From assembly GCA_009694515.1 (NCBI GenBank), contig SHUV01000009.1, positions 1 through 32,777 of the forward strand: DNA of 32,777 bases. The letters run 5' to 3'. Made by a program: the position numbers and the translations under genes. Position 1 is the stretch's first letter, and each line of letters opens with the position of its first letter. The notes beneath the pieces were generated by a model. It made no database searches. It was not told where the DNA came from and was given only the letters and a program-made list of their open reading frames with translations. This DNA comes from Candidatus Planktophila sp. GTDB taxonomy: Bacteria > Actinomycetota > Actinomycetes > Nanopelagicales > Nanopelagicaceae. Positions 25,855 to 32,777 of the stretch are shown here, piece after piece.

Positions 25855-26472
25855 ATGTCACACACGTTATTACTTGCCACTCGCAACAAAGGAAAGATTG
25901 AAGAGTTCGGCCGAATTCTTGAAGCTGTTGCACCTGGGGCGATTGATCTCGTGGGCCTTTATCAATTTCCGGATCTTGCTGATGTCATAGAAGATGGCGC
26001 AACTTTCGAAGAAAATGCGCTCAAGAAGGCGCGAGAAATGTCGATGGCAACGGGGCTGCCTGCAATTGCCGATGACAGTGGACTCTGTGTTGATTTCTTA
26101 GGTGGTGATCCAGGAATCTATTCTGCGCGATGGGCAGGTTCCCATGGTGATGATGCAGCAAATACTGAAAAAGTTCTACAACAGTTGCGCGATATTCCAG
26201 ATGAGAAAAGGGGAGCACATTTCACCTGTGTCGCGGCCCTCTATCTGCCTGATGGCAGGAGCCACTGGGAAGAGGCACAGTTCCACGGCTCAATTTTGCG
26301 CGCACCAGTGGGTGAATTTGGATTCGGGTATGACCCCATATTTCTACCCCATGGTTTCGCGCAGTCGAGTGCGCAAATGAGCGCAGAAACCAAGGATGCA
26401 ATCAGTCATCGGGGAAAATCGCTTCGAGCCATTGCACCGCATGTGATCACTTTGCTCGAAAGCCTGGGTTAA
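25855..26472 (+). CDS. rdgB: dITP/XTP pyrophosphatase (RdgB/HAM1)
   Basis: A 205-residue nucleotide house-cleaning enzyme. LLLATRNKGKIEEF is the N-terminal substrate site, and IADDSGLCVDFLGGDPGIYSARWAG and GFGYDPIFLP are the other family motifs. It removes inosine and xanthosine triphosphates from the pool. Its ATG follows the rph stop with no gap and has no obvious Shine-Dalgarno site, so translational coupling is likely. Confidence 0.95.
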   Translation: MSHTLLLATRNKGKIEEFGRILEAVAPGAIDLVGLYQFPDLADVIEDGATFEENALKKAREMSMATGLPAIADDSGLCVDFLGGDPGIYSARWAGSHGDDAANTEKVLQQLRDIPDEKRGAHFTCVAALYLPDGRSHWEEAQFHGSILRAPVGEFGFGYDPIFLPHGFAQSSAQMSAETKDAISHRGKSLRAIAPHVITLLESLG

Positions 26473-26511
26473 ACTTTGCCCGTACCCATCATCTTTGAAC
26501 GTCAACTATCT

Positions 26512-26516
26512 AGGAG
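26512..26516 (+). promoter_or_regulatory. Ribosome binding site of the H1-like gene
   Basis: AGGAG, 6 nt before a GTG at 26523; it sets the start codon. TAAACT at 26470-26475 is a possible -10 element upstream. Confidence 0.55.
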
Positions 26517-26522
26517 ATTACA

Positions 26523-27386
26523 GTGGCAGTAAAGAAGAAGTCAGCAGCGAAGAAAGCTGCTCCAAAGAAGTCAGCAGCGAAGAAAGCTGCTCCAAAGAAG
26601 TCAACCGCTAAGAAGAGCACAGCTAAAAAGAGCGCGGCAAAAAAGAGTGCACCCAAGAGAGCAGTGAAGAAGGCTGTTGTAAAGAAGAAGGTTACCAAGA
26701 AGTCAACAGCAAGAAAGTCAACTGCGAAGAAGACAGTAAAGAAGTCTGCAGCGCGTAAGAAGATTGCATCAAAGGTTGTTATCCCGCCAGTTCCATCAGT
26801 TGGCAGATCTCGTGTAAATGTTTCAACTACCCCAGCACCTGCTGCGCCACGCACTTCAGCAGCAAGTGCTAAGCCATTGGCTTCTTCAAAGCCAGCAACG
26901 AGTCCGAACAGCAAGTCGGCATCAAAGGCCCTCTTTGCAGTTCTACTTGGAATTTTGGTAGTAGGAGCAATTGTTATCACTAATTCAAATAAAGATAGCG
27001 ATATGGCGGCACCTGAAGCAACAGAATCTGCAGCACCTGAAGCAACAGAATCTGCAGCACCCGAGGAAACTCCGGCTGTGACAGATGCCACTAACACAAC
27101 AGGTGAGGCACCATCACGTTTTATTGGAAATTGGAAAGACAGCTCGAAGTCAGTCATGGTCATTACTTGGAATGCACCAGCTGGAGAAGTAAAGGGTTAC
27201 TTAGTAGAAACTCGAGCAAACCTCGGAGAGTGGAAAGTTGTATCAGAGGTTTCTGCAACAACAAATGCGGCAGAATTTGCTAAGACTGCAACCGAAGGAT
27301 CAACTGCATTCCGCGTATCAGCTGTCTACCCAGATGGTTCACTCGGAGTTGCAACACCATTCGGCTTTGCCGGCCAGTTCGAATAA
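26523..27386 (+). CDS. Membrane-anchored histone H1-like protein with FN3-like outer domain
   Basis: A 287-residue protein with an unusual plan. Residues 1-82 are almost only Lys, Ala, Ser, Thr and Pro, in KKSAAKK/KKSTAKK repeats like bacterial H1-like and AlgP-type DNA-binding tails. Residues 83-135 are a flexible Ser/Pro/Ala linker. Residues 136-154 (ALFAVLLGILVVGAIVITN) form one membrane span. Residues 160-195 are an acidic repeat linker (APEATESA twice). Residues 196-287 look like a fibronectin type III domain (VMVITWNAPAGEVKGYLVETR... AFRVSAVYPDG). By the positive-inside rule the basic part would be cytoplasmic and could touch DNA, with FN3 outside. No named function is known to me. GTG start after AGGAG. 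Confidence 0.75.
   Translation: MAVKKKSAAKKAAPKKSAAKKAAPKKSTAKKSTAKKSAAKKSAPKRAVKKAVVKKKVTKKSTARKSTAKKTVKKSAARKKIASKVVIPPVPSVGRSRVNVSTTPAPAAPRTSAASAKPLASSKPATSPNSKSASKALFAVLLGILVVGAIVITNSNKDSDMAAPEATESAAPEATESAAPEETPAVTDATNTTGEAPSRFIGNWKDSSKSVMVITWNAPAGEVKGYLVETRANLGEWKVVSEVSATTNAAEFAKTATEGSTAFRVSAVYPDGSLGVATPFGFAGQFE
26535..26602 (+). repeat. 30-bp perfect tandem repeat in the H1-like coding region
   Basis: Two identical 30-bp units (26535-26564 and 26565-26594) and an 8-bp partial third copy. The unit is a multiple of three, so each copy adds ten residues of the basic tail. Confidence 0.9.
27009..27056 (+). repeat. 24-bp perfect tandem repeat in the acidic linker
   Basis: Two identical 24-bp units (27009-27032, 27033-27056), each encoding eight residues (APEATESA) just outside the membrane span of the H1-like protein. 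Confidence 0.9.
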
Positions 27387-27395
27387 AAGTTATAG

Positions 27396-27429
27396 AAAAA
27401 ACCTCGACCAGCATCGGTCGGGGTTTTTT
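27396..27429. terminator. Bidirectional intrinsic terminator between convergent genes
   Basis: ACCTCGACC (27401-27409) pairs with GGTCGGGGT (27416-27424) across a 6-nt loop, with A residues on the left and T residues on the right. It can serve both the H1-like gene and the acyltransferase, whose stop codon overlaps the T run. Confidence 0.85.
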
Positions 27430-29174
27430 CATTTCAAATACTTAAGAATTTCTCCAACATAGACTGCAACACCTGTCGGCACCAAGTGAATTCCATCGGG
27501 TGCAAAGTATTCGGGATGGCCCATAGAAATTGAATTCCAATCAATTAGCGTGACTGTGGAATATTGTTGGGCAACCTCGGCAACTAGTGCATTATTCCCA
27601 TCTCGCCAAGGTCTTGATACTGCCGTATTCACCACAATCACTTGAGGCTGATCTTTTACAAGTTCGAATATTGCCTGGACATCACTGCGATTTAATACCC
27701 CGTTGTTTCCCAAGTTAAAGATCACCGGTGAATTACCAATTTCAGCCTTATCACGTGTCATGACCTCTAGAAGCTCAGGCGCCTGTCGCCCAATTCGCGC
27801 ATTCATCACTGATATCGGCATTTGCGCATCAAGTGAGGCGCGAATTCCCAAGATGACCGAATCACCTGTCACCCAGAGCCCATCTGCCACTGGCGCACTG
27901 ATTGAAACGTCTGGAGAAGTGAGAGCCTTTTCTATCGCAGCGCGTTGTTCATTGCCTATCGAGACTGCGCGAACACTGACAACGGTAGCAAGTGCAAGTA
28001 CAACAACGAAAACAGCTGCAAAGGTACGTGTTTGTCGCGAGCGTTCTTTTTTAGTTCTGTATTTAAGTCCTTTAAGCCAAAGCTTGAGAGCTCCTCGACG
28101 AATTGGCTGTTCCACATATCGCAAAGAAATATCAGCTAGAGCAAAAACAATAAGAATACGAAGTGCATAAAGCGCCCACATCTGACCAGCTAGATCAACG
28201 CTCGGGCGAGTAACTTGGAAAATTATCCAATGCCATAAATACATCGCATATGAACGCTGACCAATCCACACCAGAATACGATTTTGCAGAATCGGTGCGA
28301 AGCGAGATGCTGGATGAACAACCGACATGATTATTGAGGCTCCGAAGAGTCCAGCAAGTGGGAAGGCAATTTTGTATAAAGTCGGTTTGGTTTCATCGAT
28401 AAGTAAGAAAGTTGCGATGATTCCAATAAAACCAAAGACACCAATTCCGTCGATGAAGTCCTGAGCCTTCTTACTTACATTGATCGTGAAATTCTGTGGA
28501 ATCCAACTTACGGCAAGTGCTGCACCTAAGAACAATCCAATGCTGTGGGTATCTGTACCGAAGTATACGTGGCTCACTTTCGACGCATTTGAGGCATCGA
28601 GTGAGAATGAAACAAGAAGCAGCGTGATACCGGAGGCTGCGGCAATAACAAGTGCGGCAATTGGTATCCGACGTTTACCTAAGCGCTTGAGAATAAAGAA
28701 AAGAATTAGCGGCCAAAGAAGATAAAACTGTGCCTCAACTGCAAGTGACCATGTGTGCTGAAGAAGAGGTGGCCGGCCGATACTTTCGAAATAATCTTGG
28801 TGACGCGCGACCAGCCACCAATTCATAGTGCCTGTGAGTGAAAATGGCATATCTGTGAGAAGTCGCTTGATGGTATCGGGCGCCCAAATACCAATTGCAA
28901 TCGTTGTAGTGGTCACTGTGAAGATGAGGGCTGGCAGCAATCGCCGAGCGCGCGCAAGGTAAAAGCCGCGAAGATCAAGCCCACCGCTCTGCTCAATAGA
29001 ATCAAGGAGCAAACGTGTTATTACATAACCAGAGATGACAAAGAAGAGATCAACACCGAGAAATCCGCCCGGAATCCAAGTGAAACCCAGGTGATAAAGC
29101 ATCACCGCAATTACTGCCAGTGCACGAAGCCCATCGATCGCAGGGATGTATTGGATACCGCGATTGGCAGCCAT
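27429..29174 (-). CDS. OatA-like acyltransferase 3 with C-terminal SGNH domain
   Basis: A 581-residue membrane O-acyltransferase. The first 400 residues carry about ten or eleven membrane spans with family motifs IPAIDGLRALAVIAVMLYHLG, GGFLGVDLFFVISGYVITRLL, FYLARARRLLPAL and LQHTWSLAVEAQFYLLWPL. From about residue 430 an SGNH domain follows: GDS at 437-439, GNNG near 489-492, DGIH at 560-563. Such proteins transfer acetyl groups to peptidoglycan or surface sugars. The exact acceptor is unknown. It starts 5 nt after the coiled-coil gene on the same strand, so the two are co-transcribed. Confidence 0.9.
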   Translation of the reverse strand: MAANRGIQYIPAIDGLRALAVIAVMLYHLGFTWIPGGFLGVDLFFVISGYVITRLLLDSIEQSGGLDLRGFYLARARRLLPALIFTVTTTTIAIGIWAPDTIKRLLTDMPFSLTGTMNWWLVARHQDYFESIGRPPLLQHTWSLAVEAQFYLLWPLILFFILKRLGKRRIPIAALVIAAASGITLLLVSFSLDASNASKVSHVYFGTDTHSIGLFLGAALAVSWIPQNFTINVSKKAQDFIDGIGVFGFIGIIATFLLIDETKPTLYKIAFPLAGLFGASIIMSVVHPASRFAPILQNRILVWIGQRSYAMYLWHWIIFQVTRPSVDLAGQMWALYALRILIVFALADISLRYVEQPIRRGALKLWLKGLKYRTKKERSRQTRTFAAVFVVVLALATVVSVRAVSIGNEQRAAIEKALTSPDVSISAPVADGLWVTGDSVILGIRASLDAQMPISVMNARIGRQAPELLEVMTRDKAEIGNSPVIFNLGNNGVLNRSDVQAIFELVKDQPQVIVVNTAVSRPWRDGNNALVAEVAQQYSTVTLIDWNSISMGHPEYFAPDGIHLVPTGVAVYVGEILKYLK

Positions 29175-29179
29175 ATGAA

Positions 29180-29989
29180 TTACTTGCGCTTAGTAGCAGA
29201 TTTCTTAACAGGGCGCTTTGCAGCAGATTTTTTAGAACGTTTAGGTGCACTTATAGCAGCGCGTGTGCGCTTACTCTCTACGGCAATTGGAGCAGATCTT
29301 TTAATAGTTCCATCTTCATTTATTGCACTATTAACTACATCGCTCATCTTACTTAAGCGAGCAAAGGCAGAATCTAATCGGTCACGAGATTGTGCGATTG
29401 CACTCTCGGCAGCAGATAGCGCCTGATTTTGCGAGCGATAGAGACGTTCAGTATCTGTGATGATTTCGGCAAGCCATGCTCGATACTCATTGACGTTCTC
29501 AGATGCTTCACCGATTACTCGTTCAGCTTCACGACGCGCAGCTGTGGCAAGTGCAGCAGCTTCGCGGCGCTTACTCTCCATAACTAGATCTGCCTCACGA
29601 CTTGCCTCACGAATCAGCTCGGCTGCTTCAAGTTCAGCTACGGAAATATATTTACGCCCTCGAGTTTCAGCTCCAGCCAGGACGCTTCGTGCCTTGTTCT
29701 CAGCACCCTCAAGAACATCTTTAGCGGTACGTGATGATTCAGAAATGACACGGTCGGCAGTGGAAAGTGCCTTTGCCTCGCGAGCTTGCGCTGATTTGAT
29801 CATCGCCATTGCTGTTTCGGTGGCAAGGATTTCAAACTCTTCCCGAGTAAGACCAGTGATATCGCGACGTGAACGTAGATCAGCTAATTGAGATTCAAGA
29901 TCACGAATGCGATCAACAGGGTTTGCAATTGGTTCACGATCGGTTTCTTCACGGAAACCCACCCAGTTGCGGAAATTCTTCTCTGCCAT
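29180..29989 (-). CDS. Coiled-coil (DivIVA/Scy-like) protein with lysine-rich H1-like tail
   Basis: A 269-residue protein. Residues 1-45 include VDRIRDLESQLADLRSR, a short heptad segment. Residues 50-220 are a long Ala/Glu/Arg-rich coiled coil (EAAELIREASREADLVMESK, AARREAERVIGEASENV), as in actinobacterial polar-growth scaffolds and DivIVA relatives. Residues 240-269 form a basic tail (KRSKKSAAKRPVKKSATKRK) like that of the H1-like protein nearby. There is no membrane span and no typical DivIVA N-terminus. Start is uncertain: ATG 29989 with GAGAG upstream is preferred over ATG 30004. It probably forms a filament or scaffold able to touch DNA; this is inference. Confidence 0.72.
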   Translation of the reverse strand: MAEKNFRNWVGFREETDREPIANPVDRIRDLESQLADLRSRRDITGLTREEFEILATETAMAMIKSAQAREAKALSTADRVISESSRTAKDVLEGAENKARSVLAGAETRGRKYISVAELEAAELIREASREADLVMESKRREAAALATAARREAERVIGEASENVNEYRAWLAEIITDTERLYRSQNQALSAAESAIAQSRDRLDSAFARLSKMSDVVNSAINEDGTIKRSAPIAVESKRTRAAISAPKRSKKSAAKRPVKKSATKRK

Positions 29990-30074
29990 TGTGAGAACTC
30001 TCATTCGCGGTATCGACTCGGATATTTATCACCAGGCTTCACACCCCGTGAGAGTCCTAGATTAGGGCATTGCG

Positions 30075-30722
30075 CTACTTTCGGTAAATGGCGAAAGATA
30101 CCGCTAGGTACTGCGAAATCCATGCTGCGAGCACAAAGATGTGAAAAAGCTCGTGGAAACCAAAGTACTTGGCGTTGCGCCCCGGCAATTTTAAGGCGTA
30201 AAAGATCGCCCCGATGGAGTAGAGCAGACCCCCGATAAGAATAGGAATTAACACCCATAAACCACCCTCGCGATAAAGCTGCGGGGTATAGATCACGGCA
30301 ACCCAGCCGAGTACTAAGTAATTGGCAACATAGAGCCAACGTGGTGCGCCCACCCAAAAAACGCGGATGGCGACGCCAAATATTGCGCCAATCCAAATCA
30401 CTGCCAGCAGAATATTTCTATCACGGTTATCAAGAAGAGCAACGGCAAAGGGGGTGTAAGAACCAGCGATCAGTAGATTTATATTGGCATGATCCCATCG
30501 GCGCCAAATCTTCTTCTTACTTGGCACCCAGGGCACGCGGTGATACACAGCCGAAACGCTAAAGAGCATGATTGCTGTGATGGAGTAGAGCGCAACGGCA
30601 AATCTCAAGGATTCACGGCTGAGAATAAAGAGAACTAGCGAAGCGATGATGACTACCGGGGTGGCACCTAGATGGAACCAACCACGTAGCTTGGGCGGCT
30701 TTACTGGCAGATCTGAACTCAT
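30075..30722 (-). CDS. Hemolysin III / PAQR-family membrane protein
   Basis: A 215-residue protein with seven membrane segments. Family motifs are SAVYHR (first metal-binding His), DHANINLLIAGSYTP and the late FGFHELFHIFVLAAW with two His residues. The His and Asp residues probably bind zinc, as in PAQR hydrolases. The name comes from a hemolytic homologue; the usual cell role is not settled and may concern membrane lipid homeostasis. The start is supported by TAGGCT 7 nt before the ATG. It lies 10 nt after the MFS gene in the same direction. Confidence 0.9.
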   Translation of the reverse strand: MSSDLPVKPPKLRGWFHLGATPVVIIASLVLFILSRESLRFAVALYSITAIMLFSVSAVYHRVPWVPSKKKIWRRWDHANINLLIAGSYTPFAVALLDNRDRNILLAVIWIGAIFGVAIRVFWVGAPRWLYVANYLVLGWVAVIYTPQLYREGGLWVLIPILIGGLLYSIGAIFYALKLPGRNAKYFGFHELFHIFVLAAWISQYLAVSFAIYRK

Positions 30723-30729
30723 GGCGAGC

Positions 30730-30735
30730 AGCCTA
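30730..30735 (-). promoter_or_regulatory. -10 element of leaderless hemolysin III gene promoter
   Basis: TAGGCT on the minus strand, 7 nt before the ATG at 30722. Its first three bases are the TAG stop codon of the MFS gene. Confidence 0.45.
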
Positions 30736-31944
30736 GGGGTTTTCTAAGTCACGCACAGATTTAACCAGCAACGACAGCGTTGCGGCGATAAAAGTTATTA
30801 CACCTGTTACAAAGAGAATCGTGTTGACTCCAAAATGCATCGCTAAAGGTCCAGCAATGACAATTCCAAGAGGTGCGATACCAAATGAACCTAAGGTGTC
30901 ATATGAACTGACCCTTGAGTATGACTCCTCAGGGACGTGGCTTTGCAGAGATGTATTCCAGGAGACTATGAATACTTCCAAACTTATCCCCGAAATGACA
31001 CCTGCCAGAATTGAGAAAATAATAGGCAAATCAAATGCCAGCGAGAAATCCCACAGCGCTGAGATTGCAACAAGCACCATTGCAATGCGTAAAAGTTTTT
31101 TAACTTTTACCTTGAGCACCCACACACCTGCAAGCAACATGCCAACAGAGAGAGCTGCCAAGTTATAAGACCATTCTTTCGGACCGGTCTTGGGGTCACT
31201 AAAGTTCAGTGGTCCTAGTACAGAGAGCATTGATTCGAATGCCATATTTATCAATGCAAATGCACAGACCATTGTGATTACCCAGGTACGAGAAATAAAT
31301 TCTTTCCAACCAACAATGAGATCATGCAAAATTCCAGGACTCTTTTCTTTCGCCTTACCCATGATTGGTAAAAACCAGACAATCACTCCAGCTATAAAGA
31401 AGGAGATGGCATCTACGAGAAGTCCCCATCCAGCGCCCAGTGTTGCAACAAGAATTCCACCTGTGAGCGTTCCGATGATGTATCCAAAATTTGTCATCAG
31501 GCCAATGACAGCATTTCCTTCTTGCAACTTCTCCTTAGGCATAATTTCTGGCAACACCCCAGACATTGCCGGCCACCAAATTGCATTAAGAATTCCAAAT
31601 AGCGCACCCATAAGTGCTAATAACCAGACGCTAGAAAAGTCAGCGATGAGAGAAGTTGCGCTGACGGCGGCTATAAAACTTCCGACCATGTCCGCCCCAC
31701 CAACAAGTCGGTTACGTTGAAAACGATCCGCCAGGACGCCGCCAAATAACATAAATGCAATGAGGGGCAGAAAACGTGCCGCCATGACTAGTGAGAGGTC
31801 CTTGCCGTCTGCTCCGGGAAGGCTCAAAACTCCATAAGCCAGCGCAATGGGGGAGATTCCGTTACCCAAATTGGAGATGAAACGTGAGATCGCCAGGCTG
31901 GTAAAGCCCGGATGGCCTCTGAGTTCGCGAAGTTGGCTCAGCAT
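30733..31944 (-). CDS. MFS transporter (MFS_3/EntS-like)
   Basis: A 403-residue major facilitator protein with 10-12 hydrophobic segments. FTSLAISRFISNLGNGISPIALAYGVLSL begins span 1, and FGGVLADRFQRNRLVGGADM is the A-loop motif (G-x3-D-R-x-R type) between spans 2 and 3. LFGILNAIWWPAMSGVLPEIMPKEKLQEGNA is typical of the EntS/MFS_3 group, which includes siderophore and drug exporters. Substrate unknown. TACCCT lies 6 nt before the ATG, with no Shine-Dalgarno needed. Confidence 0.88.
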   Translation of the reverse strand: MLSQLRELRGHPGFTSLAISRFISNLGNGISPIALAYGVLSLPGADGKDLSLVMAARFLPLIAFMLFGGVLADRFQRNRLVGGADMVGSFIAAVSATSLIADFSSVWLLALMGALFGILNAIWWPAMSGVLPEIMPKEKLQEGNAVIGLMTNFGYIIGTLTGGILVATLGAGWGLLVDAISFFIAGVIVWFLPIMGKAKEKSPGILHDLIVGWKEFISRTWVITMVCAFALINMAFESMLSVLGPLNFSDPKTGPKEWSYNLAALSVGMLLAGVWVLKVKVKKLLRIAMVLVAISALWDFSLAFDLPIIFSILAGVISGISLEVFIVSWNTSLQSHVPEESYSRVSSYDTLGSFGIAPLGIVIAGPLAMHFGVNTILFVTGVITFIAATLSLLVKSVRDLENP

Positions 31945-31950
31945 TCCCTT

Positions 31951-31956
31951 AGGGTA
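31951..31956 (-). promoter_or_regulatory. -10 element of leaderless MFS gene promoter
   Basis: TACCCT on the minus strand, 6 nt before the ATG at 31944. Confidence 0.5.
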
Positions 31957-32102
31957 GTCAAAAGCGGCTAAATGCTCAGATTTACCGATTTTTCTTCGAA
32001 CCTCACGCTCATCTCCCTAAAAAGTTGCAAAACACTTTCACTACAAGGGTGCTTATTCGCCCGGATTGACGCACAATATTACCTGTCGGTGGTCGCTGGG
32101 GT

Positions 32103-32156
32103 TCCTCGAGGATTCCAATTGCCATATTGCCGAACGTGCGGACCGCCCGGTCTGCA
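32103..32156 (+). promoter_or_regulatory. Structured leader upstream of actinorhodopsin
   Basis: The 240-bp gap 31945-32184 contains no convincing gene. It holds a 10-bp perfect palindrome TCCTCGAGGA (32103-32112), a direct repeat ATTGCC (32118-32123, 32126-32131), and a hairpin TGCGGACC/GGTCTGCA (32137-32144, 32149-32156, one G-U pair, loop GCCC). The hairpin ends 28 nt before the start codon. TTGACG at 32066-32071 is a possible -35 element, but no matching -10 is clear. Confidence 0.4.
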
Positions 32157-32184
32157 TAGCTAAGCACTCACGGAGGCTTAATAC

Positions 32185-32777
32185 ATGTCAGTAACACTCG
32201 ACAGCAACCAATGGAACCTCGTTTATAACGTATTTTCATTCGGTTTGATCTCAATGATCGCATGCACAATTTATACCCTCGTATCGCAATCACGCGTTCT
32301 TCCTAAGTACCGCAACGCACTCGTAATGTCATCAATGGTTACATTCATTGCTGGCTACCACTATTGGCGTATCTTCGACTCATTCGGTGAGTCATCAGAA
32401 GGAATGATGGTAAACCTCTCAGGCGAGCCGGGCTCATTCAACGAGGCATATCGCTACGTTGACTGGCTACTTACTGTTCCACTACTTCTAGTTGAAGTTA
32501 TCGCTGTATTGGCACTTGCTAAGGAACTTTCAAGGTCACTTATCACTCGCCTCGTCCCAGCATCAGCTGCGATGATCGCACTTGGTTACCCAGGTGAAAT
32601 CTCAACTGTCCAGAACACACAGGTGCTTTACGGAGTTCTTTCAACAATTCCATTCATCTACATCCTCTACGTACTATTCGTAGAGCTTGGTAAGTCACTC
32701 GATCGCCAGCCAGCTGGCGTTGCAGAGACAGTCGGACGGCTACGTCTGCTTCTCATCGCAACATGGGGTGTTTACCC
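32185..32777 (+). CDS. actR: Actinorhodopsin, light-driven proton pump, 3' truncated
   Basis: The first 197 codons of a microbial rhodopsin, cut by the window end before the retinal lysine in helix G. GYHYWRI contains His59, matching the His of proteorhodopsin that pairs with the proton acceptor. Helix C reads RYVDWLLTVPLLLVE: Asp93 (acceptor), Thr97 and Glu104 (donor) give the DTE triad of a proton pump, and Leu101 at the tuning position predicts green absorption. It starts at ATG 32185, with GGAGG at 32172-32176 eight bases before. In acI bacteria it adds proton motive force under light. Retinal synthesis genes are not in the window. Confidence 0.95.
   Translation, partial: MSVTLDSNQWNLVYNVFSFGLISMIACTIYTLVSQSRVLPKYRNALVMSSMVTFIAGYHYWRIFDSFGESSEGMMVNLSGEPGSFNEAYRYVDWLLTVPLLLVEVIAVLALAKELSRSLITRLVPASAAMIALGYPGEISTVQNTQVLYGVLSTIPFIYILYVLFVELGKSLDRQPAGVAETVGRLRLLLIATWGVY

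Noticed and set aside
26535-26602. Tandem repeats as a possible CRISPR array
   Set aside because: The units are contiguous without spacers, in frame, and encode a simple basic tail.
26510-27163. A 217-codon minus-strand open frame rich in Phe and Ala
   Set aside because: It is the antisense of the Lys/Ala repeat tail (AAG/GCA codons read backwards as CTT/TGC) and has no family signature.
31972-32163. A 63-codon plus-strand open frame upstream of actinorhodopsin
   Set aside because: No ribosome site or -10 spacing, odd composition, and it overlaps the structured leader.

Overview
The window looks like a piece of a small, streamlined freshwater actinobacterial chromosome of the acI type (Nanopelagicales, Planktophila/Nanopelagicus-like). 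This lineage call is inference. It rests on an actinorhodopsin gene at the right edge, a mycothiol-type redox set (SigR/RsrA, a CGYC mycoredoxin, nickel SOD), the actinobacterial fused 2-oxoglutarate decarboxylase/dehydrogenase, DUF3039 and DUF2017 genes, the Mec-CysO-CysM cysteine route, moderate-to-low GC, and gene packing so tight that many neighbours overlap by 1-4 nt.

Layout. 1-573: 3' part of an SRAP (YedK/HMCES-like) gene. 589-3100: redox and stress block with sigR-rsrA, a FlK-like hotdog thioesterase, divergent sodN/sodX, and a mycoredoxin overlapping kgd. 3097-6813: kgd on the minus strand. 7013-8708: an SDR, a small membrane protein and a degenerate GGDEF protein. 8722-12674: conserved prfB-ftsE-ftsX-smpB-ssrA (tmRNA) block. 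12688-13964: divergent DUF3039/argF. 14024-16865: three-subunit transhydrogenase pntAA-pntAB-pntB. 16869-17897: pirin behind a palindromic operator. 18030-18953: TrhO-type tRNA hydroxylase. 19006-22535: GNAT, small membrane protein, secreted GH18 protein, clpS and DUF2017 in one tightly coupled operon. 22560-26472: mec-cysO-cysM, murI, rph, rdgB in an order conserved across Actinobacteria. 26523-29989: a membrane-anchored histone-H1-like protein facing an operon that encodes a coiled-coil protein with an H1-like tail and an OatA-like acyltransferase. 30075-31944: hemolysin III-like and MFS genes. 32185-end: 5' part of actinorhodopsin.

Two initiation modes are visible. At least sixteen genes that begin a transcription unit have a TANNNT-like -10 hexamer exactly 6 or 7 nt before the start codon and no Shine-Dalgarno site, as expected for leaderless mRNAs. 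Several operon-internal genes (rsrA, ftsX, pntAB), and ftsE, rph, pirin, kgd, the H1-like gene and actinorhodopsin, have good Shine-Dalgarno sites. The rule also helped choose several start codons.

The most unusual part is 26523-29989. One protein carries an H1/AlgP-like lysine-alanine tail, one membrane span and an FN3-like outer domain. A neighbouring coiled-coil protein ends in the same type of tail. Together they suggest, as inference only, a system linking nucleoid, membrane and cell-wall modification. No CRISPR array, insertion sequence, prophage or tRNA gene was seen.
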